Of a stretch of 64,000 nucleotides of DNA, positions 22,601 to 30,389 are shown in pieces (positions within the stretch are counted from its first letter, which is position 1; each line of letters begins with the position of its first letter). The stretch lies in NCBI GenBank assembly GCA_005784505.1, contig VCAZ01000092.1:1201928-1265927 (forward strand). Direction: 5' to 3'. This stretch comes from Bagarius yarrelli (Eukaryota > Chordata > Actinopteri > Siluriformes > Sisoridae). A program made the translations under genes and the position numbers. The notes under the pieces are model-generated. The model ran no database searches, was not told the origin of the DNA, and saw nothing but the letters and a program-made list of their open reading frames with translations.

Positions 22601-22877
22601 CTCCAAATTTTTCTTCATTACATTGTCAAATAGTTGGCACTCATAAAAGACATCAGCAACTTCCACCTCCTGGATCCCAATTAAATCCACATGCCTAATT
22701 GAATTTGTTAGTATCAAGTTACTAAATTCACTGTATGCATTTAAGGCGACGCAACTCACCAATCCGCACAGATGATAGAACAGGGGTCTGGCTTAGAGAA
22801 CACGGCGGCATGTTAAGCACAGTAACTAGCAGGAAGTGGACTTGAATCGACAGCAGCACTGCTGGCAGTTCCGGCAT
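2386..22877 (-). CDS. grik5: Glutamate receptor ionotropic kainate 5 (GluK5/KA2), 19 coding exons
   Basis: This encodes a high-affinity kainate-receptor subunit, a ligand-gated cation channel of the neuronal plasma membrane. In known biology GluK5 needs GluK1-3 partners to form working channels. The 19 exons join in phase to 1,052 residues. In order they give a signal peptide (about 1-30), the amino-terminal domain (about 35-400), S1 (about 420-540, with ligand-binding Arg519), M1 (558-578), the pore loop with FMQQGSE (616-622), M3 SYTANLAAF (647-655), S2 (about 660-810, with Ser686, Thr687 and Glu735), M4 (about 817-838) and the cytoplasmic tail. The tail begins VSVCQEM and ends HVRICQECRRIQ plus a proline-rich segment, which separates GRIK5 from its close relative GRIK4. 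By recollection the human protein is 980 residues; most of the extra length here is in the tail. Residue 692 is Met where mammals have Gln. I see no frameshift or stop, so the gene looks functional. Confidence 0.97.
3171..3350 (+). repeat. Short tRNA-type SINE (family B), grik5 intron 18
   Basis: It has the shared layout of family B in this window: a tRNA-like head (GTAGCACAG..TTGGACTATTAACC, then GGGTTTGATTCC), a middle CCCCTGAGCAAGGCCCCTAA, and a tail ATGTAAGTCGCTCTGGATGA. The element lies antisense to grik5. Confidence 0.75.
3755..3780. repeat. (CA)n microsatellite
   Basis: About 12 CA units in grik5 intron 18, directly ahead of LINE-derived sequence. Confidence 0.9.
3840..4203 (+). mobile_element. 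LINE 3' tail in grik5 intron 18
   Basis: This matches the 3' region of the LINE at 39.9-40.9 kb over several stretches: TTTGCACTGT, GTTGCACACAT, CTCTTTGTTGTTTTGTG, GTAGCAC, and the end GAAATGACAATAAAGCT followed by a CTTA-like terminus. It is a 5'-truncated insertion, antisense to the gene, ending 10-20 nt from the exon 18 donor. Confidence 0.75.
4214..4335 (-). CDS. grik5: grik5 coding exon 18 (M4)
   Basis: Residues 811-851. It begins GLGMENIGGIFVVLICGLII, so it carries M4 (about 817-838), and ends STRRSAETDE at the start of the cytoplasmic tail. The acceptor is TGCAG. The donor GTACCA is the weakest by eye in the gene, and a LINE 3' tail ends 10-20 nt beyond it. Confidence 0.95.
4527..4655 (-). 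CDS. grik5: grik5 coding exon 17 (end of S2)
   Basis: Residues 768-810 plus one base. It reads SPFRDEISLAVLQLQENNRL and KRRWWEGGQCPKEEDHRAKG. SPFRDEI favours GRIK5 over GRIK4 (recalled as SVFRDEF). The acceptor is TTCAG and the donor GTATGA. Confidence 0.96.
4656..7152. other. grik5 intron 16
   Basis: The intron is AT-rich. Positions 4800-5040 have an LTR-like look (TTTATTAAAGACAATAATCC and similar) but I cannot assign a family. A family C SINE lies at about 6300-6530. I recognise nothing else. Confidence 0.5.
6300..6530 (+). repeat. SINE family C, grik5 intron 16
   Basis: It matches the reverse complement of 24057-24302: GACCAGAAACACCTGGGTTC, AAGCCCCACC, CGGCAAG.CAACC, GCTGACCCTGCGCTCTGACC. 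GGTTCAAGCCCC looks like a tRNA B box. An open frame across it is incidental. Confidence 0.65.
7153..7378 (-). CDS. grik5: grik5 coding exon 16 (S2)
   Basis: Residues 693-767 plus one base. It begins [20 protein letters not shown], carries Glu735 in LLESTMNEY (the agonist amino-group ligand) and ends KGYGIGMPLG. The acceptor is TTCAG and the donor GTAAGA. Confidence 0.96.
8650..8822 (-). repeat. Short tRNA-type SINE (family B)
   Basis: The reverse complement shows the family B layout: TTAAGGTGTTGAACTACTAA, GATCGTGGGTTTGATTCCGA, CACTGTTGGGCACCTGAGCA, and an AAATGTAAGTTGCTTTAGAT tail. It sits inside the hAT-like element, so it inserted later. Confidence 0.75.
8828..8957. repeat. 73-bp tandem duplication
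   Basis: TTTCACTCATGGAACG begins at 8828 and again at 8901, followed both times by GGAACCTTAACTAATTTT and AAACCATGTCGACTAAAA. The second copy lacks three bases. Near-identity implies a recent event. Confidence 0.85.
9425..10200 (+). pseudogene. Decayed Tc1-like transposase relic, grik5 intron 15
   Basis: On the plus strand the text resembles a fish Tc1-like family I recall: GACGCCACTGCG, AACCACTGTC.GTAAACACA, TTTGCCGTGCCATCTGCA, AGTGGAAAAGTGTTCTAAGG.CAGA, GGACACCGTGTCCTCC. These correspond to transposase segments around AVRRAI and the first DDE aspartate. It has many stops and frameshifts, is 3' truncated, and shows no intact terminal repeats. Confidence 0.6.
10432..10597 (-). CDS. grik5: grik5 coding exon 15 (M3 gate and start of S2)
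   Basis: Residues 637-692. It contains [20 protein letters not shown] (M3, gate motif 647-655) and then S2 with the ligand-binding Ser-Thr in GGSTMTFF. The last codon is ATG, giving Met692 where mammalian GluK4/5 has Gln. The donor GTACGT directly follows. The acceptor is CACAG. Confidence 0.95.
10598..10746 (-). other. grik5 intron 14 with GT-rich stretch
   Basis: A short intron. The transcript is rich in GU just after the exon 14 donor (GTTAGTCTGTGTTTGTGTG). No mobile element is seen. Confidence 0.6.
10747..10920 (-). CDS. grik5: grik5 coding exon 14 (pore loop, Q/R site)
   Basis: Residues 579-636 plus two bases. It begins LSPYEWYNPHPCLRERRDLL, and the re-entrant pore loop reads SLWFPVGGFMQQGSEIMPKA. 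The Q/R-site position is Gln618 (CAG), the unedited state normal for GluK5. The acceptor is CCTAG and the donor GTTAGT, followed by a GT-rich run in the transcript. Confidence 0.96.
11213..11322 (-). CDS. grik5: grik5 coding exon 13 (pre-M1 and M1)
   Basis: Residues 543-578 plus two bases. It begins GRKPGYFSFLDPFSP, followed by transmembrane segment M1 (about 558-578, AVWLFMLLAYLAVSC and onward). The acceptor is TTTTAG and the donor GTATCT. A TA repeat lies about 50-130 nt upstream in the intron. Confidence 0.96.
11369..11456. repeat. (TA)n microsatellite, grik5 intron 12
   Basis: About 85 bp of nearly pure TA, self-complementary and so able to extrude a hairpin. It lies about 50-130 nt upstream of the exon 13 acceptor, overlapping the zone where a branch point is expected. 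Confidence 0.95.
11658..11840 (+). repeat. Short tRNA-type SINE (family B), grik5 intron 12
   Basis: Family B signatures: TTTTGGACTGCTAATCAGAA, GGGTTAAATTCCCAGTACCA, CTGCTGGGCCCCTGAACAAG, and the tail ACTCTGGATAAGATTGTCTG then CCAAATGCCATCAATG. About 180 bp and nearly full length. Confidence 0.8.
12040..12310 (+). repeat. Dispersed repeat shared with 51.3 kb
   Basis: It includes ACCAAAGTGCTGTACATTAC and CCCAACCACAGAAAAAGC. The latter recurs at 51414 as GCCCAGCCACAGAAAAAGCC in similar context. It looks like a LINE 3' UTR-type teleost repeat. Family not assigned. Confidence 0.45.
13470..13612 (-). repeat. Family M dispersed DNA repeat fragment
   Basis: It contains GGACAAAAGTTAGTGGACAT, CTGTTCCTGCATGAC and CCATGAAGACACGG, matching the reverse complement of other family M copies (for example 35.5-36.1 kb). 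A partial family B SINE follows directly. Confidence 0.5.
13613..13738 (+). repeat. Partial family B SINE
   Basis: Only the 3' half is present: TCGGGCCCCTGAGCCAAACC, AACTGCTTAGTTGTGT and CTGTAAGCTGCTCTGGATAT ending GTAAATGTAA. Confidence 0.65.
14171..14284 (-). CDS. grik5: grik5 coding exon 12 (S1, ligand arginine)
   Basis: Residues 505-542, 38 codons. It reads KADLAVAAFTITSEREKVID and ends ISILYRVHI. Arg519 in SEREK corresponds to the arginine that holds the agonist alpha-carboxylate in this family. The acceptor is GCAG and the donor GTAAGT. Confidence 0.96.
14377..14402. repeat. (GT)n microsatellite just after the exon 11 donor
   Basis: In the grik5 transcript this is (CA)n beginning at intron position +8. 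CA repeats are known binding sites for hnRNP L; an effect here is inference. Confidence 0.9.
14410..14613 (-). CDS. grik5: grik5 coding exon 11 (ligand-binding S1)
   Basis: Residues 437-504, 68 codons. It includes ENPYVMRK, EGFCVDMLKELADIL and DGLYGAPEPNGSWTGMVGEL, the core of S1. The acceptor is TGCAG and the donor GTAAAT. In the transcript a CA repeat begins at intron position +8. Confidence 0.96.
14703..14810 (-). CDS. grik5: grik5 coding exon 10 (linker to S1)
   Basis: Residues 401-436, 36 codons. It reads IGIWYSNNTLVMNSTSLDIN and ends LIITTIL, where ligand-binding domain S1 begins. It contains several N-glycosylation sequons (NNT, NST, NVS, NKT). The acceptor is TTAG and the donor GTAAGA. 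Confidence 0.95.
14890..14994 (-). CDS. grik5: grik5 coding exon 9 (end of the amino-terminal domain)
   Basis: Residues 366-400, 35 codons. It begins VEYDGLTGRVEFNSKGQRTN and ends KSGHKQ, the linker strand before the ligand-binding domain. The acceptor is TTAG and the donor GTAATA. Confidence 0.95.
15652..15975 (+). repeat. Mermaid/DANA-like SINE, grik5 intron 8
   Basis: A near full-length copy: CATGGTGGCTTAGTGGTTAG, GGCCGGATTCAATTCCCA, TTTCCTCCCACAGTCCAAAA, GGACTGGCGACCTGTCCAGG, CGACTGGGATAGACTCCAGC, ending GGGAATAAGCAGGTATAG. The tRNA-like head has A and B boxes. Confidence 0.85.
16222..16300. mobile_element. hAT-type miniature element end
   Basis: TAGGGCTGGGCCAATAAACC followed by ATATCAAATTGCGATAA resembles the common fish hAT miniature terminus. 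The other end and target duplication are not visible. Confidence 0.4.
16405..16557 (-). CDS. grik5: grik5 coding exon 8 (amino-terminal domain)
   Basis: Residues 315-365, 51 codons. It begins LSSALLFDAVHVVASAVQEL, includes NRSQEIGVKPLSC, and ends GTSLMNYLRM. The acceptor is CTAG and the donor GTCAGT. Phase 0 on both sides. Confidence 0.95.
16690..16720. repeat. (GT)n microsatellite just after the exon 7 donor
   Basis: About 15 GT units on the plus strand. The transcript therefore has (CA)n starting at intron position +10, inside the 171-nt intron 7. Confidence 0.95.
16729..16890 (-). CDS. grik5: grik5 coding exon 7 (amino-terminal domain)
   Basis: Residues 261-314, 54 codons. It begins DFPLLWLDDVVDEHSNIVGF, includes the N-glycosylation sequons NITH and NLSW, and ends PYPGPA. 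The acceptor is TGTAG and the donor GTGACT. The transcript has a CA repeat starting at intron position +10. Confidence 0.95.
17056..17620. repeat. 565-bp GAAA-rich homopurine tract, grik5 intron 6
   Basis: Almost every base on the plus strand is A or G, mainly GAAA/AAAG units with a few C or T interruptions. In the transcript it is a long UUUC/CUUU pyrimidine run. Long open frames on both strands here are low-complexity artefacts. Confidence 0.97.
17676..17729 (-). CDS. grik5: grik5 coding exon 6, 54 nt
   Basis: Residues 243-260, ASELGMTSAFYKYILTTM, exactly 18 codons. It is a small symmetric exon, so skipping it would keep the frame but remove part of the amino-terminal domain. The acceptor is CTAG and the donor GTAAGA. 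Its downstream intron begins a 565-bp pyrimidine-rich stretch 56 nt away. Confidence 0.94.
18255..18965. repeat. 32-bp minisatellite, about 21 degenerate copies, grik5 intron 5
   Basis: The unit resembles TTATGTTACTATGATTAGAG followed by TTAAGGTTACTT. TGTTACTATG recurs at 18601 and 18633, giving the 32-bp period. Copies differ by several substitutions. Sequence on either side is unrelated. Confidence 0.9.
19388..19566 (-). CDS. grik5: grik5 coding exon 5 (amino-terminal domain)
   Basis: Residues 183-242. It reads CLLRLEELVRRFLISRETLS and continues to IIIDANASVSYLILKK. The acceptor is TACAG and the donor GTACAC. A CA repeat in the transcript sense lies about 38-70 nt upstream of the acceptor (see the repeat at 19605). 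Confidence 0.95.
19605..19637. repeat. (GT)n microsatellite upstream of exon 5
   Basis: About 16 GT units. In the grik5 transcript it is (CA)n lying 38-70 nt before the exon 5 acceptor. Confidence 0.95.
19638..21412. other. grik5 intron 4, no recognised element
   Basis: There is a CT-rich stretch around 19770-19820. The rest has no recognisable coding sequence or mobile element. Short open frames lack protein-like composition. Confidence 0.5.
21413..21578 (-). CDS. grik5: grik5 coding exon 4 (amino-terminal domain)
   Basis: Residues 128-182 plus one base. It begins IPHVKIGPEETPR and ends LVCAKAE, the last base starting a Cys codon that exon 5 completes. The donor is GTGAGT and the acceptor TTAG. 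The 166-nt length fits the phase on both sides. Confidence 0.95.
21718..21815 (-). CDS. grik5: grik5 coding exon 3 (amino-terminal domain)
   Basis: Residues 95-127. It reads MCQILPKGVVAVIGPASSPA and ends HICGEKE. The acceptor is TTTAG and the donor GTAATC. The exon ends on a full codon. The GPASSPA loop is the usual family loop of the bilobed amino-terminal fold. Confidence 0.95.
21997..22161 (-). CDS. grik5: grik5 coding exon 2 (amino-terminal domain)
   Basis: Residues 40-94 plus one base. It reads AAILDDRSACGRGERLALAL and onward to SQYETTDT, diagnostic of GluK4/GluK5. The acceptor is CTTAG and the donor GTAAGT (21991-21996). The split codon with exon 1 encodes Ala and the one with exon 3 encodes Met. 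Confidence 0.95.
22196..22219. repeat. (GA)n microsatellite, grik5 intron 1
   Basis: Twelve GA units. In the transcript this is (CU)n, about 35-58 nt before the exon 2 acceptor, where it adds to the pyrimidine content. Confidence 0.9.
22760..22877 (-). CDS. grik5: grik5 coding exon 1 (signal peptide)
   Basis: Residues 1-39 plus one base. The exon begins MPELPAVLLS and is followed by a hydrophobic stretch typical of a signal peptide, then PVLSSVRI, matching the mature N-terminus of the family. I chose this ATG because it has A at -3 and is in frame with exon 2. The donor is GTGAGT at 22754-22759. A possible acceptor (TTTATTCAG on the minus strand) ends at 22925, so the exon may run to 22924 with a short 5' UTR. 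Confidence 0.9.
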
Positions 22878-22894
22878 CTTCTACTGCTCCTCAT
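22826..22894 (-). other. Upstream ORF overlapping the grik5 start codon
   Basis: An ATG 17 nt before the chosen start opens a 22-codon frame in a different phase. It begins MRSSRR and stops at TAG inside exon 1. Its context is weak (T at -3), while the main ATG has A at -3. If transcribed it could reduce initiation at grik5. Whether the transcript includes it depends on the unproven acceptor near 22925. Confidence 0.4.
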
Positions 22895-22924
22895 GGAGAC
22901 GCCGTCTGCTGCCTAGAGCACCCC

Positions 22925-24056
22925 CTGAATAAACAGGTAAGAACATTATTAGATAAAAAACATACACGCACACAATCCTTATTTTTCATACAGGTGGGCT
23001 GTCTATAGCCCCACCTAGAGGACAAGTGTTAGAAGTAGAAACCTGAAGACACACAAAAAAACACACAGACACCATATGCTACCAAGGGTTTTGTAAATAT
23101 ATTATAAACACACACATTCGCGCGCACACACACACACACACAGATAGTTATACTGCCTACAGCTCAGAATACTTTTATACAGCTTTTGTTCCTACATCTG
23201 CTTACATTCGCACAAGTGTCCCAATAAAAATCTGTCTGAATCTATCTTCAGGGCAAAAGCATAAATTAAAGAAAATTTACATATAATTTGCATTTAATTT
23301 GCGTTCAGTAACAGTAGCTAGGTGGTATTTACATGCAGGAGTAAGAGTATGTTGCAAGCTAATGTTGAATTATACAAACAAATTGATATGGCAGGTATAT
23401 TTTGTATTCTTTTGCTCTTTAGCAAAAAAACCTTCCCACACAGAACGTTTACCCACAATGCACTCGCTGTCCCCGGGGGAGACCCAGCTGGACACTAGAG
23501 GGCTATCAAGAAGTTTCGAGACATGCCAACAGATGGCAGCACTGCAGCCTGTTAAGTGTCTTCAAAATTTTCAATACCCCCTCAAATTTAAGTGAATGCA
23601 CAAATTAAGGCATTTATTTATTATCCAAAAGCAAAATAATATTTTTAATAGCTACACATACTGTATACACTATTACTGCACAATGTATAGACAAAAACAT
23701 TGGAACCCCTGACCATCTATCTTTGTTTTTTTAAAATCTAATTCCAGATTAACTCTTGAATCTCCAGATTAATTCCAGATTAAGTTTTTAACACTTTTAG
23801 GAGGGCTTTCCAATAGATATTAGATGTGTGTGGATGTCAATTTTCTAATACAGCAAAAATAGTCTTGTCAGAATTGTTTTTTTGTAAATTGTGTTCTCTG
23901 TTGACTCAAAGACAACTTTTTTTGTTGAATAGTGATGAAAATCCAAAAAAATATCACTATCACAATTTATGGATTAATGTCTTTAACTGTCTCTAACTGG
24001 CATCCAGATATTCAATGTTTGCGATATACAACATTTATTAAGTATAAGTAAGTATA
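22925..24056. other. Sequence upstream of grik5 exon 1, no gene seen
   Basis: It holds a CA microsatellite at about 23105-23142 and otherwise AT-rich sequence. I see no GC-rich promoter island or convincing 5' UTR exon. The grik5 transcription start is not identified. Confidence 0.5.
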
Positions 24057-24302
24057 TTCAATTCATTGTGCAAGGTACGTGTACAGAGCCAATGAAATGC
24101 ATTTTTCGCATATCCCATCTTAGTAAGTTGGGGTCAGAGCGCAGGGTCAGCTATGATACAGCGCCCCTGGAGCAGGAGGGGTTAAGGGTCTTGCTCAGGG
24201 ACCCAGCAGTGGTTGACTTGCCGGAGGTGGGGCTTGAACCCAGGTGTTTCTGGTCTTCAGATTAACAACGCAGCACCTTAACCATTTGAGCCACCCTGCC
24301 CC
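24057..24302 (-). repeat. SINE family C
   Basis: The reverse complement reads GGGGGCAGGGTGGCTCAAAT, GGTTAAGGTGCTGCG, CACCTGGGTTCAAGCCCCAC, CACTGCTGGGTCCCTGAGCA and GCTGACCCTGCGCTCTGACC, ending with a GGGATATGCGAAAAATGCAT tail. It has clear tRNA-like A and B boxes, and is more complete than the copy at 6300. Confidence 0.75.
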
Positions 24303-24401
24303 CGTGTGGCATATTAATAACTATATATAACTTTTGCTTCTTGATTATAGTTGATTTGATTTTCAGCATGTAAATACTGCATCAGTCCATTATAATTTAT
24401 A

Positions 24402-24421
24402 TGTATGTATGTATGTATGTT
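24402..24421. repeat. (ATGT)n microsatellite
   Basis: Five ATGT units directly preceding a Mermaid-like SINE. Confidence 0.8.
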
Positions 24422-24782
24422 TATTCCAGTTTAGCACAGTTGCCTCACAACAAGAAGGTCCTAGGTTTGTATTCCCAGCAGGGATCTTTCTGTGTGGAGT
24501 TTACAGGGGTTTACTCTGGGTACCCTGGGATACTTCCACAGTTCAAAAACATGTGTTATGTTGATTGGTTATTATAAATTGATCATAGGAGTAAGTGTGA
24601 GTGTGTGCGTGCGTGCATGCGTGTGTTTGTCTGTATGTGGCATGGAAATAGGCTGGCGACCTGTCCAGGGTGACCCCTGCCTTTTGCCCAAAGACAGCTG
24701 GGATAGACTACAGTAGTTCCCCTTGACCCTGATTGAGAATAAGCGGGTATAGATGATAGATAGATGGATGGGTGGATGGATG
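24422..24782 (+). repeat. Mermaid/DANA-like SINE
   Basis: TTAGCACAGTTGCCTCACAA, CAAGAAGGTCCTAGG, TTTCTGTGTGGAGTTTACAG, GGCTGGCGACCTGTCCAGGG, GACAGCTGGGATAGACTACA, ending AATAAGCGGGTATAGATGAT and a short GATG run. The head is truncated or diverged. Confidence 0.8.
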
Positions 24783-25750
24783 TTATTTCTTTTACGCCAG
24801 GTGTTAATTTATTCTCTTTATTTAAAGTTTTCCTTCAATTTACATTATTTTATAAACACCAGTAAAGCTAAATGATTCATTGTAGGGCAAATTAGCAAAC
24901 CTAGCGAACGATGCTCTACTTCGTCTTTAACTTTGCACGGTCTCTGCAGGTTTGTGTAAAATCATTATGTTTCATTTTAGATCAAAGAGTGTCGTCTAAA
25001 CATGTTTTACAAAAAGAGAAAATGATTTTTCATGTGAAGCATTTAACCTATTCAAAACCTATTTAAAACTTTTTTTCATTTAACCTATTCAATTTAAAAC
25101 TGTGCTTAGATATAAAATAAAAAACCTAAAAATCATGCAGAATCCTAAATAGTAAATATTATCCTGAAATACTAAATTTTTTTTATTTTTTATCCTGTTC
25201 TGATCTCAGAATTTGATGGTCAACACAGATGACTGCTGATAGTTTGCAGTAAACTAATTATGCATGTATGCAATGCAAAAGCACTGAAATGATTATGGAG
25301 AACCTTTTTCAAACAAGGGTTAGCAGGTGTGCTAATTAGTGCGTTTGTTTTTTATTATATGCAATGGCTGAGGAAGAGGTCTTTCCGGGCATGAAAACAA
25401 ACAACATGGTAAACAATAGAGAGAATTAGACAACCAGCATCCAGGGAATGCAAAAGGATAAGACACAAAAACACAGTGTGAAATCACTTGACAAGGTCAT
25501 AATAATGACTGGTGAAGTAAATGACTTGATAGTTTTTTATTTAGGCTAAGCTCTCAATGAAATTTTCTAAAGATTTATAACAAGCATATTCGGGGCACTA
25601 GGCATTTGGTAGGTAGACTGTTTCATGGGTTCAAGAGTACCCTTTTTTTTTTTTTTATTTATGCATACAGTTTAATCTGCCCTTTTTCTAACATGGTTAA
25701 ATATTTAATTCATTAAAATACTTCATATTTATTTTCTTTGTTTAGAAATA

Positions 25751-26088
25751 GAGGGCACAGTGGTTAGCACTGTTGCCTCACAGCAAGAAGGCCGGGTTCG
25801 ATTCCCCTGCAGGGCACTTTCTGTGTGAAGTTTGCATGTTGTCCCTGTGCTTGCATGGGTTAAACTCCGGGTTCTCCGGTTTTCTCCCACAGTCCAAAAA
25901 CATGCAGGTTGATTGGTGATTCTAAATTGCCTGTAGGAGTGAGTGTGGTCCTGTGATTGACTGGTGGCCTGTCTAGTGTTTTCCCTTTTCTGCTTTTTGC
26001 CCTTTCAGAGATGGCTGCTGGATGGCTCCAGCAGATCCCGGTGACCCCAAATTAGGGAATACGCGGGTATAAATTAAGAATGAATTAA
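25751..26088 (+). repeat. Mermaid/DANA-like SINE
   Basis: AGGGCACAGTGGTTAGCACT, GCAAGAAGGCCGGGTTCGAT, TTTTCTCCCACAGTCCAAAA, CATGCAGGTTGATTGGTGAT, ending AATACGCGGGTATAAATTAA. Nearly full length. Confidence 0.85.
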
Positions 26089-29000
26089 TGTTTAGAAATT
26101 TGAATAGCATGCTATCCCTAAAGCATCACTGATGTTTTAGTATTATGTCTGCAGCAGTCAGGAGACTTTGGGACATTAAAATGCAGAAAATAGATAGTTT
26201 CACAAGACACACATGAAAAAAGCACATAGCATTCAAGGTAGAAAAAGAAAGGCTACACTTTGATGAATAAAACCTCTAAACATGGCTTTCAGTCTTTTAG
26301 GCGCACGGGCAGGCTGGAAGCCATTAATCTGATGATATCATGGGCACAGACTCAATGTAACCGGGCAAAGACTAGAAAAAGACAAGTTGTCTTTAACTGT
26401 CAAGTTATTATTCAATGTGGATTTCTGCTGATAAATCCGCCTTAACGTTTGATGTTTTGTGCACAATGGGATGCTTTTATGCTAATCACAGTTCCAAAGA
26501 GTGATTATATAAGTTATTTAAGCATCTAAACTCACCAACAAACATTTCCACCCACAGCATTTTGTTTAGCTTTTTTTTTTTTACATTATTCTCTATAAAC
26601 TGCAGAGATGGATAGAATTAGTGGCATGGTAATTTCAATTTTATCAAAATAAATTTCAGAATTGCTTTTCTTCGTAATAAGGGGTATTTATATTATAAAT
26701 ATTTTATACAGTTGTACAGAAGAGGGTTACCAGGCCTTAACATCCCAACAGTTCATTACAATACAAAAAAGACATTATAAGGATGCAGTAAAACATCTTG
26801 GAAAATGCTAACTGCAGCTGCCCCACCCTCGCTGTCCAAACCCATGCCGGAGACAATATAACAACACTGCTACATTACTACAATACGTCATGTGCCGGTG
26901 AACAACATTAAAACTCAACATCTATTGGTTCTATGTGTGCCTCGGCTAAAATACCAGAAGCAGAAGTTTAAATCTTAACAAAAATTCTTAAAAGTAAATA
27001 TGGCAGCTATTCAAAGGTAGATATAGCAAATATTTCACATTCCCAGCTGTTCAGCCAAATAGCAAAACTGTGGCTAATTTAACGCTACCTTTAGGTTAAC
27101 AGAGTTATTTTCCTTTAACATACTATGTGCTATTTATGGCCGAGACAGGTAAATTAGCTAAATTCCAAAGATCGGGCTTTGGAACAGTATTACATTCATG
27201 TTTATCAGTTTAGTTGGATTTTGCACATGTCTAGTAAATAGCCAATAATAACTTAAGATACTTTCTGTAAGATTTACGGTTATGTAGTACGTGTATTTAT
27301 TTTCTTGCTTCCTGCCTCAGCACTAACCATATCAAATATTCCATGCTTGACTTTTAACCTCTGGCCAAACCCTGGAGCATTCACAGCTTTCTAGTCATAA
27401 ACTTCCCATCCAGTGAACATTCTAGTTGAATTATAACTTGAAAGCAGACATGACTAAAATCAATTATTCACTGAGGTGGGCCTAAGACAGCAATTCTGAC
27501 AATACAGCTGAGAAAGAACCAGCGGTTCTGCCATAATCCCTGCCTTTTGATAACCTTTTTATAAAGGGTTGTTCCCTGGTGATGTCAGACTTATATTTAA
27601 TACAATGTTTTTATCCAAATGAAATATGTCTTTTCAGCCATATTGGTACCGCCAGCAGTCTGACCTGGTCTAGTTATTTGCTTCTGTATGATTTTGGAAA
27701 AATTTGTAGGTTTTTTTTAATAAAAGAGAGCAAACAAATTAATAATTAAGTTTTTTTTTCACTGCCAATAGCATGTGCTTTAAACTGTAGATCAAAACCG
27801 AATGGCGTTTAATAAGTGGGTTTTTTTGGCCCACAGTTTGAAAGCACATGCTATGGACAGTGCAAAAAAAACAGCTGGACTATCAGTGTTGTAGTTGCCA
27901 TCATCAATTCAAACATCTGTGGTGCACATAACTGCCACAGTTTGAGGTTTACAGTGGATAGAATTCTTTTTGGCTTTATTTAATTATCCAGTTAGCTCAG
28001 TGGTCTGCATTTACCATGTGACCCAACACTATAATATAACTAAAAATAGCCTGATTTTTGATATGGTGCAGTATCTTGATGACACTGGCTACTTTCAGAC
28101 AACTTTAATGTGCAGTACATTTAAATTTACCAACAAATACCATAAACCAATTCAGTGGTTGTATAACTATATAATATATATATAAAAAAGAGAAGGATTT
28201 CTAGGTTTCAATTGCCTTCCTCTGTAATTGTCAGACCATCCTGAAGCATGTCTGTTGTTTTAAGTAGATAACCCTCTTGAATCACCAACTGGGGACTGCA
28301 ACTGTGAATTCCAATGACCATTTCCCATATCACACTTACAGTTAATGTGGCATTTTGAACTATTGCACCTGGGACACCATTTTATTTGTTGTCCCTATGG
28401 TTTATTGGTTGTTACTGCTGTTCTAAAGGAAACCATGTACAATGGTCCTCAAAATAACCTGATTACTTTCCTGGACCCTCTTTGAGTTTCTTTGGCCTGT
28501 GCAAGATACGGAATTAAAATAGCTTAAAACAATGAATTTAGCAATGACTGAGCAATGAAAAATGGAGAAGTCAAACGCTTTCTTTGCAGTCATTAGTTGC
28601 CAGATAACTCAGGGTGACTTTGTGGTGGAATGCAAGGTTATTTTGTAAACACAGTAAATCAGTTTAGAAACCTTACAGCTTTTAAATTCACTGACCCTTA
28701 AAGACATTCCTTGCTGTGCTCAAATGCAACCTATGGCATTGATTCTACAAAAACATTTTATGTATTTAACATCAGAAGTCCTGCTGTTTTGTCTTATAAT
28801 GAGTATTGGTTGGCAGATTTGGTTTAAGGACAGTTCTGGCTTTTTTTCTCATTTGGGAACACCCTATTCACGTGTTGTATTATAGCTCATTAGTGTTGGC
28901 CTGTGCGAGATAGCAAAAAAAAATAGGTTTCATCAATCTGTTTGTTGCTTTAAAGCATAAGATTTCAAACTTTTGAGACTTGTCTGCTCCCCAAGCTAAG

Positions 29001-29554
29001 TAAAAAAGCAAACAATCTCTGAAAGGTTATTATAGTATCATTGAAACATCAAAATAGTCTGTGCCAACTGTACCTTTGATTTGAAGCAAGTCTAATAGTA
29101 AATATTAGTATAATATTCTGTATATTAATATGGGTTATTATAAATAAAAATATTTTAAATCAAAGACTAGATGTACTTTATTTACCACAAATATAATATA
29201 ATAATTAAATATTCAAAACAGCCTTTCTACTCCAGATAAAAACACCTAATCCTAAAATAAAATGCATCTTTGAGATTTTCCTTTAATCATAAGTCATACA
29301 ATCACATTAGCTGCTGTTCTTAATTTTATTGAAATTATGAAATTCTGTGAGGTTTTTTTTCTATATCTTCCCCGCTGACCCCACTCCAAATGTGTGGTCT
29401 TTAAAGGACCTGTAGAGTTCCAAATTGCATTGGGGCTAAAAAATCCTGCAAAAATATAAAAAGGCTTAGCTTATCTCTCTAGTAATTATTAAAAATAATC
29501 GTAGGCGCATATTGAGAACAGTAACAAAACTGGAAATTTACATTCTATGTTTTT
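26089..29554. other. Unassigned AT-rich intergenic sequence
   Basis: No coding sequence, RNA gene or mobile element recognised over about 3.5 kb. It is the longest repeat-poor stretch upstream of grik5, so conserved non-coding elements, if any, would be sought here first. Confidence 0.4.
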
Positions 29555-29625
29555 TGAGCAGATACGCTTATCCAGAGCGACTCACATTTATTCAACTAAG
29601 TGGTTCTGGGATTTAATCACATGAT
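29555..29625 (-). repeat. Family B SINE tail fragment
   Basis: CTTATCCAGAGCGACTCACA is the reverse complement of the family B tail. Only this end survives. Confidence 0.5.
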
Positions 29626-30389
29626 CACATGTGATCACACATTTAATTAAAAGTTAAAAGTTTAATACCATAATACCATACCCACCCGCTTTCATTTGCC
29701 TGACCATGACAGACACTGATGCACAGATGTAAACAGTATGAACTGCCAATAACTAAGTTTAGTTTCCATGACAAAACGTTCAAGTTTCTATAAAAACTCT
29801 TATATAAGAATCTAATAAATTATATATTTTAGTCTCTGCTTTCACAGTTTTCAGCTCTCTTACTCAGTTCTAATTGCTATAAGCCAAAAATCTAAATTTT
29901 ACTCGACAGGCTAAATATGATTATTAAAATATTGTCACTTTACAAATGTTAATGATTATTTGTCAGTTAAAGGTTTGGTATTCTGCAAGTCTCTGTCCTA
30001 GGGCCAGTGCTTTTTTATAAACATGGTGTTAACATTTACTGATATAGCAACTAAAAGTGTTTCAAAGATACTGGTTGACTAATTCTAAAAAGCTTTAATT
30101 AAACGATAACCGTCGATGTGCAGTAGTACATGACATGTTTGATTACTGACTCCAGTCTCTTATTTCGAGTCCTTTCCTGTTCCACCTCTCTTTCTATCTC
30201 CCCAGGTTTTAGCCTTTCTCACCTTGGCCATGTCTCTGAGCAATTAACACCTTGTACTTCTGGAAAGGCAGGTAGGTTCTGAAATATTACAAGATAATGG
30301 GTTCTTGGTAGCCTGACGTTTAATTCTTCTCAAATTTTGGTGCCTTTTTTTGGCTACACATTTCTTGTAACCCAGAATGTTTTGATGGT

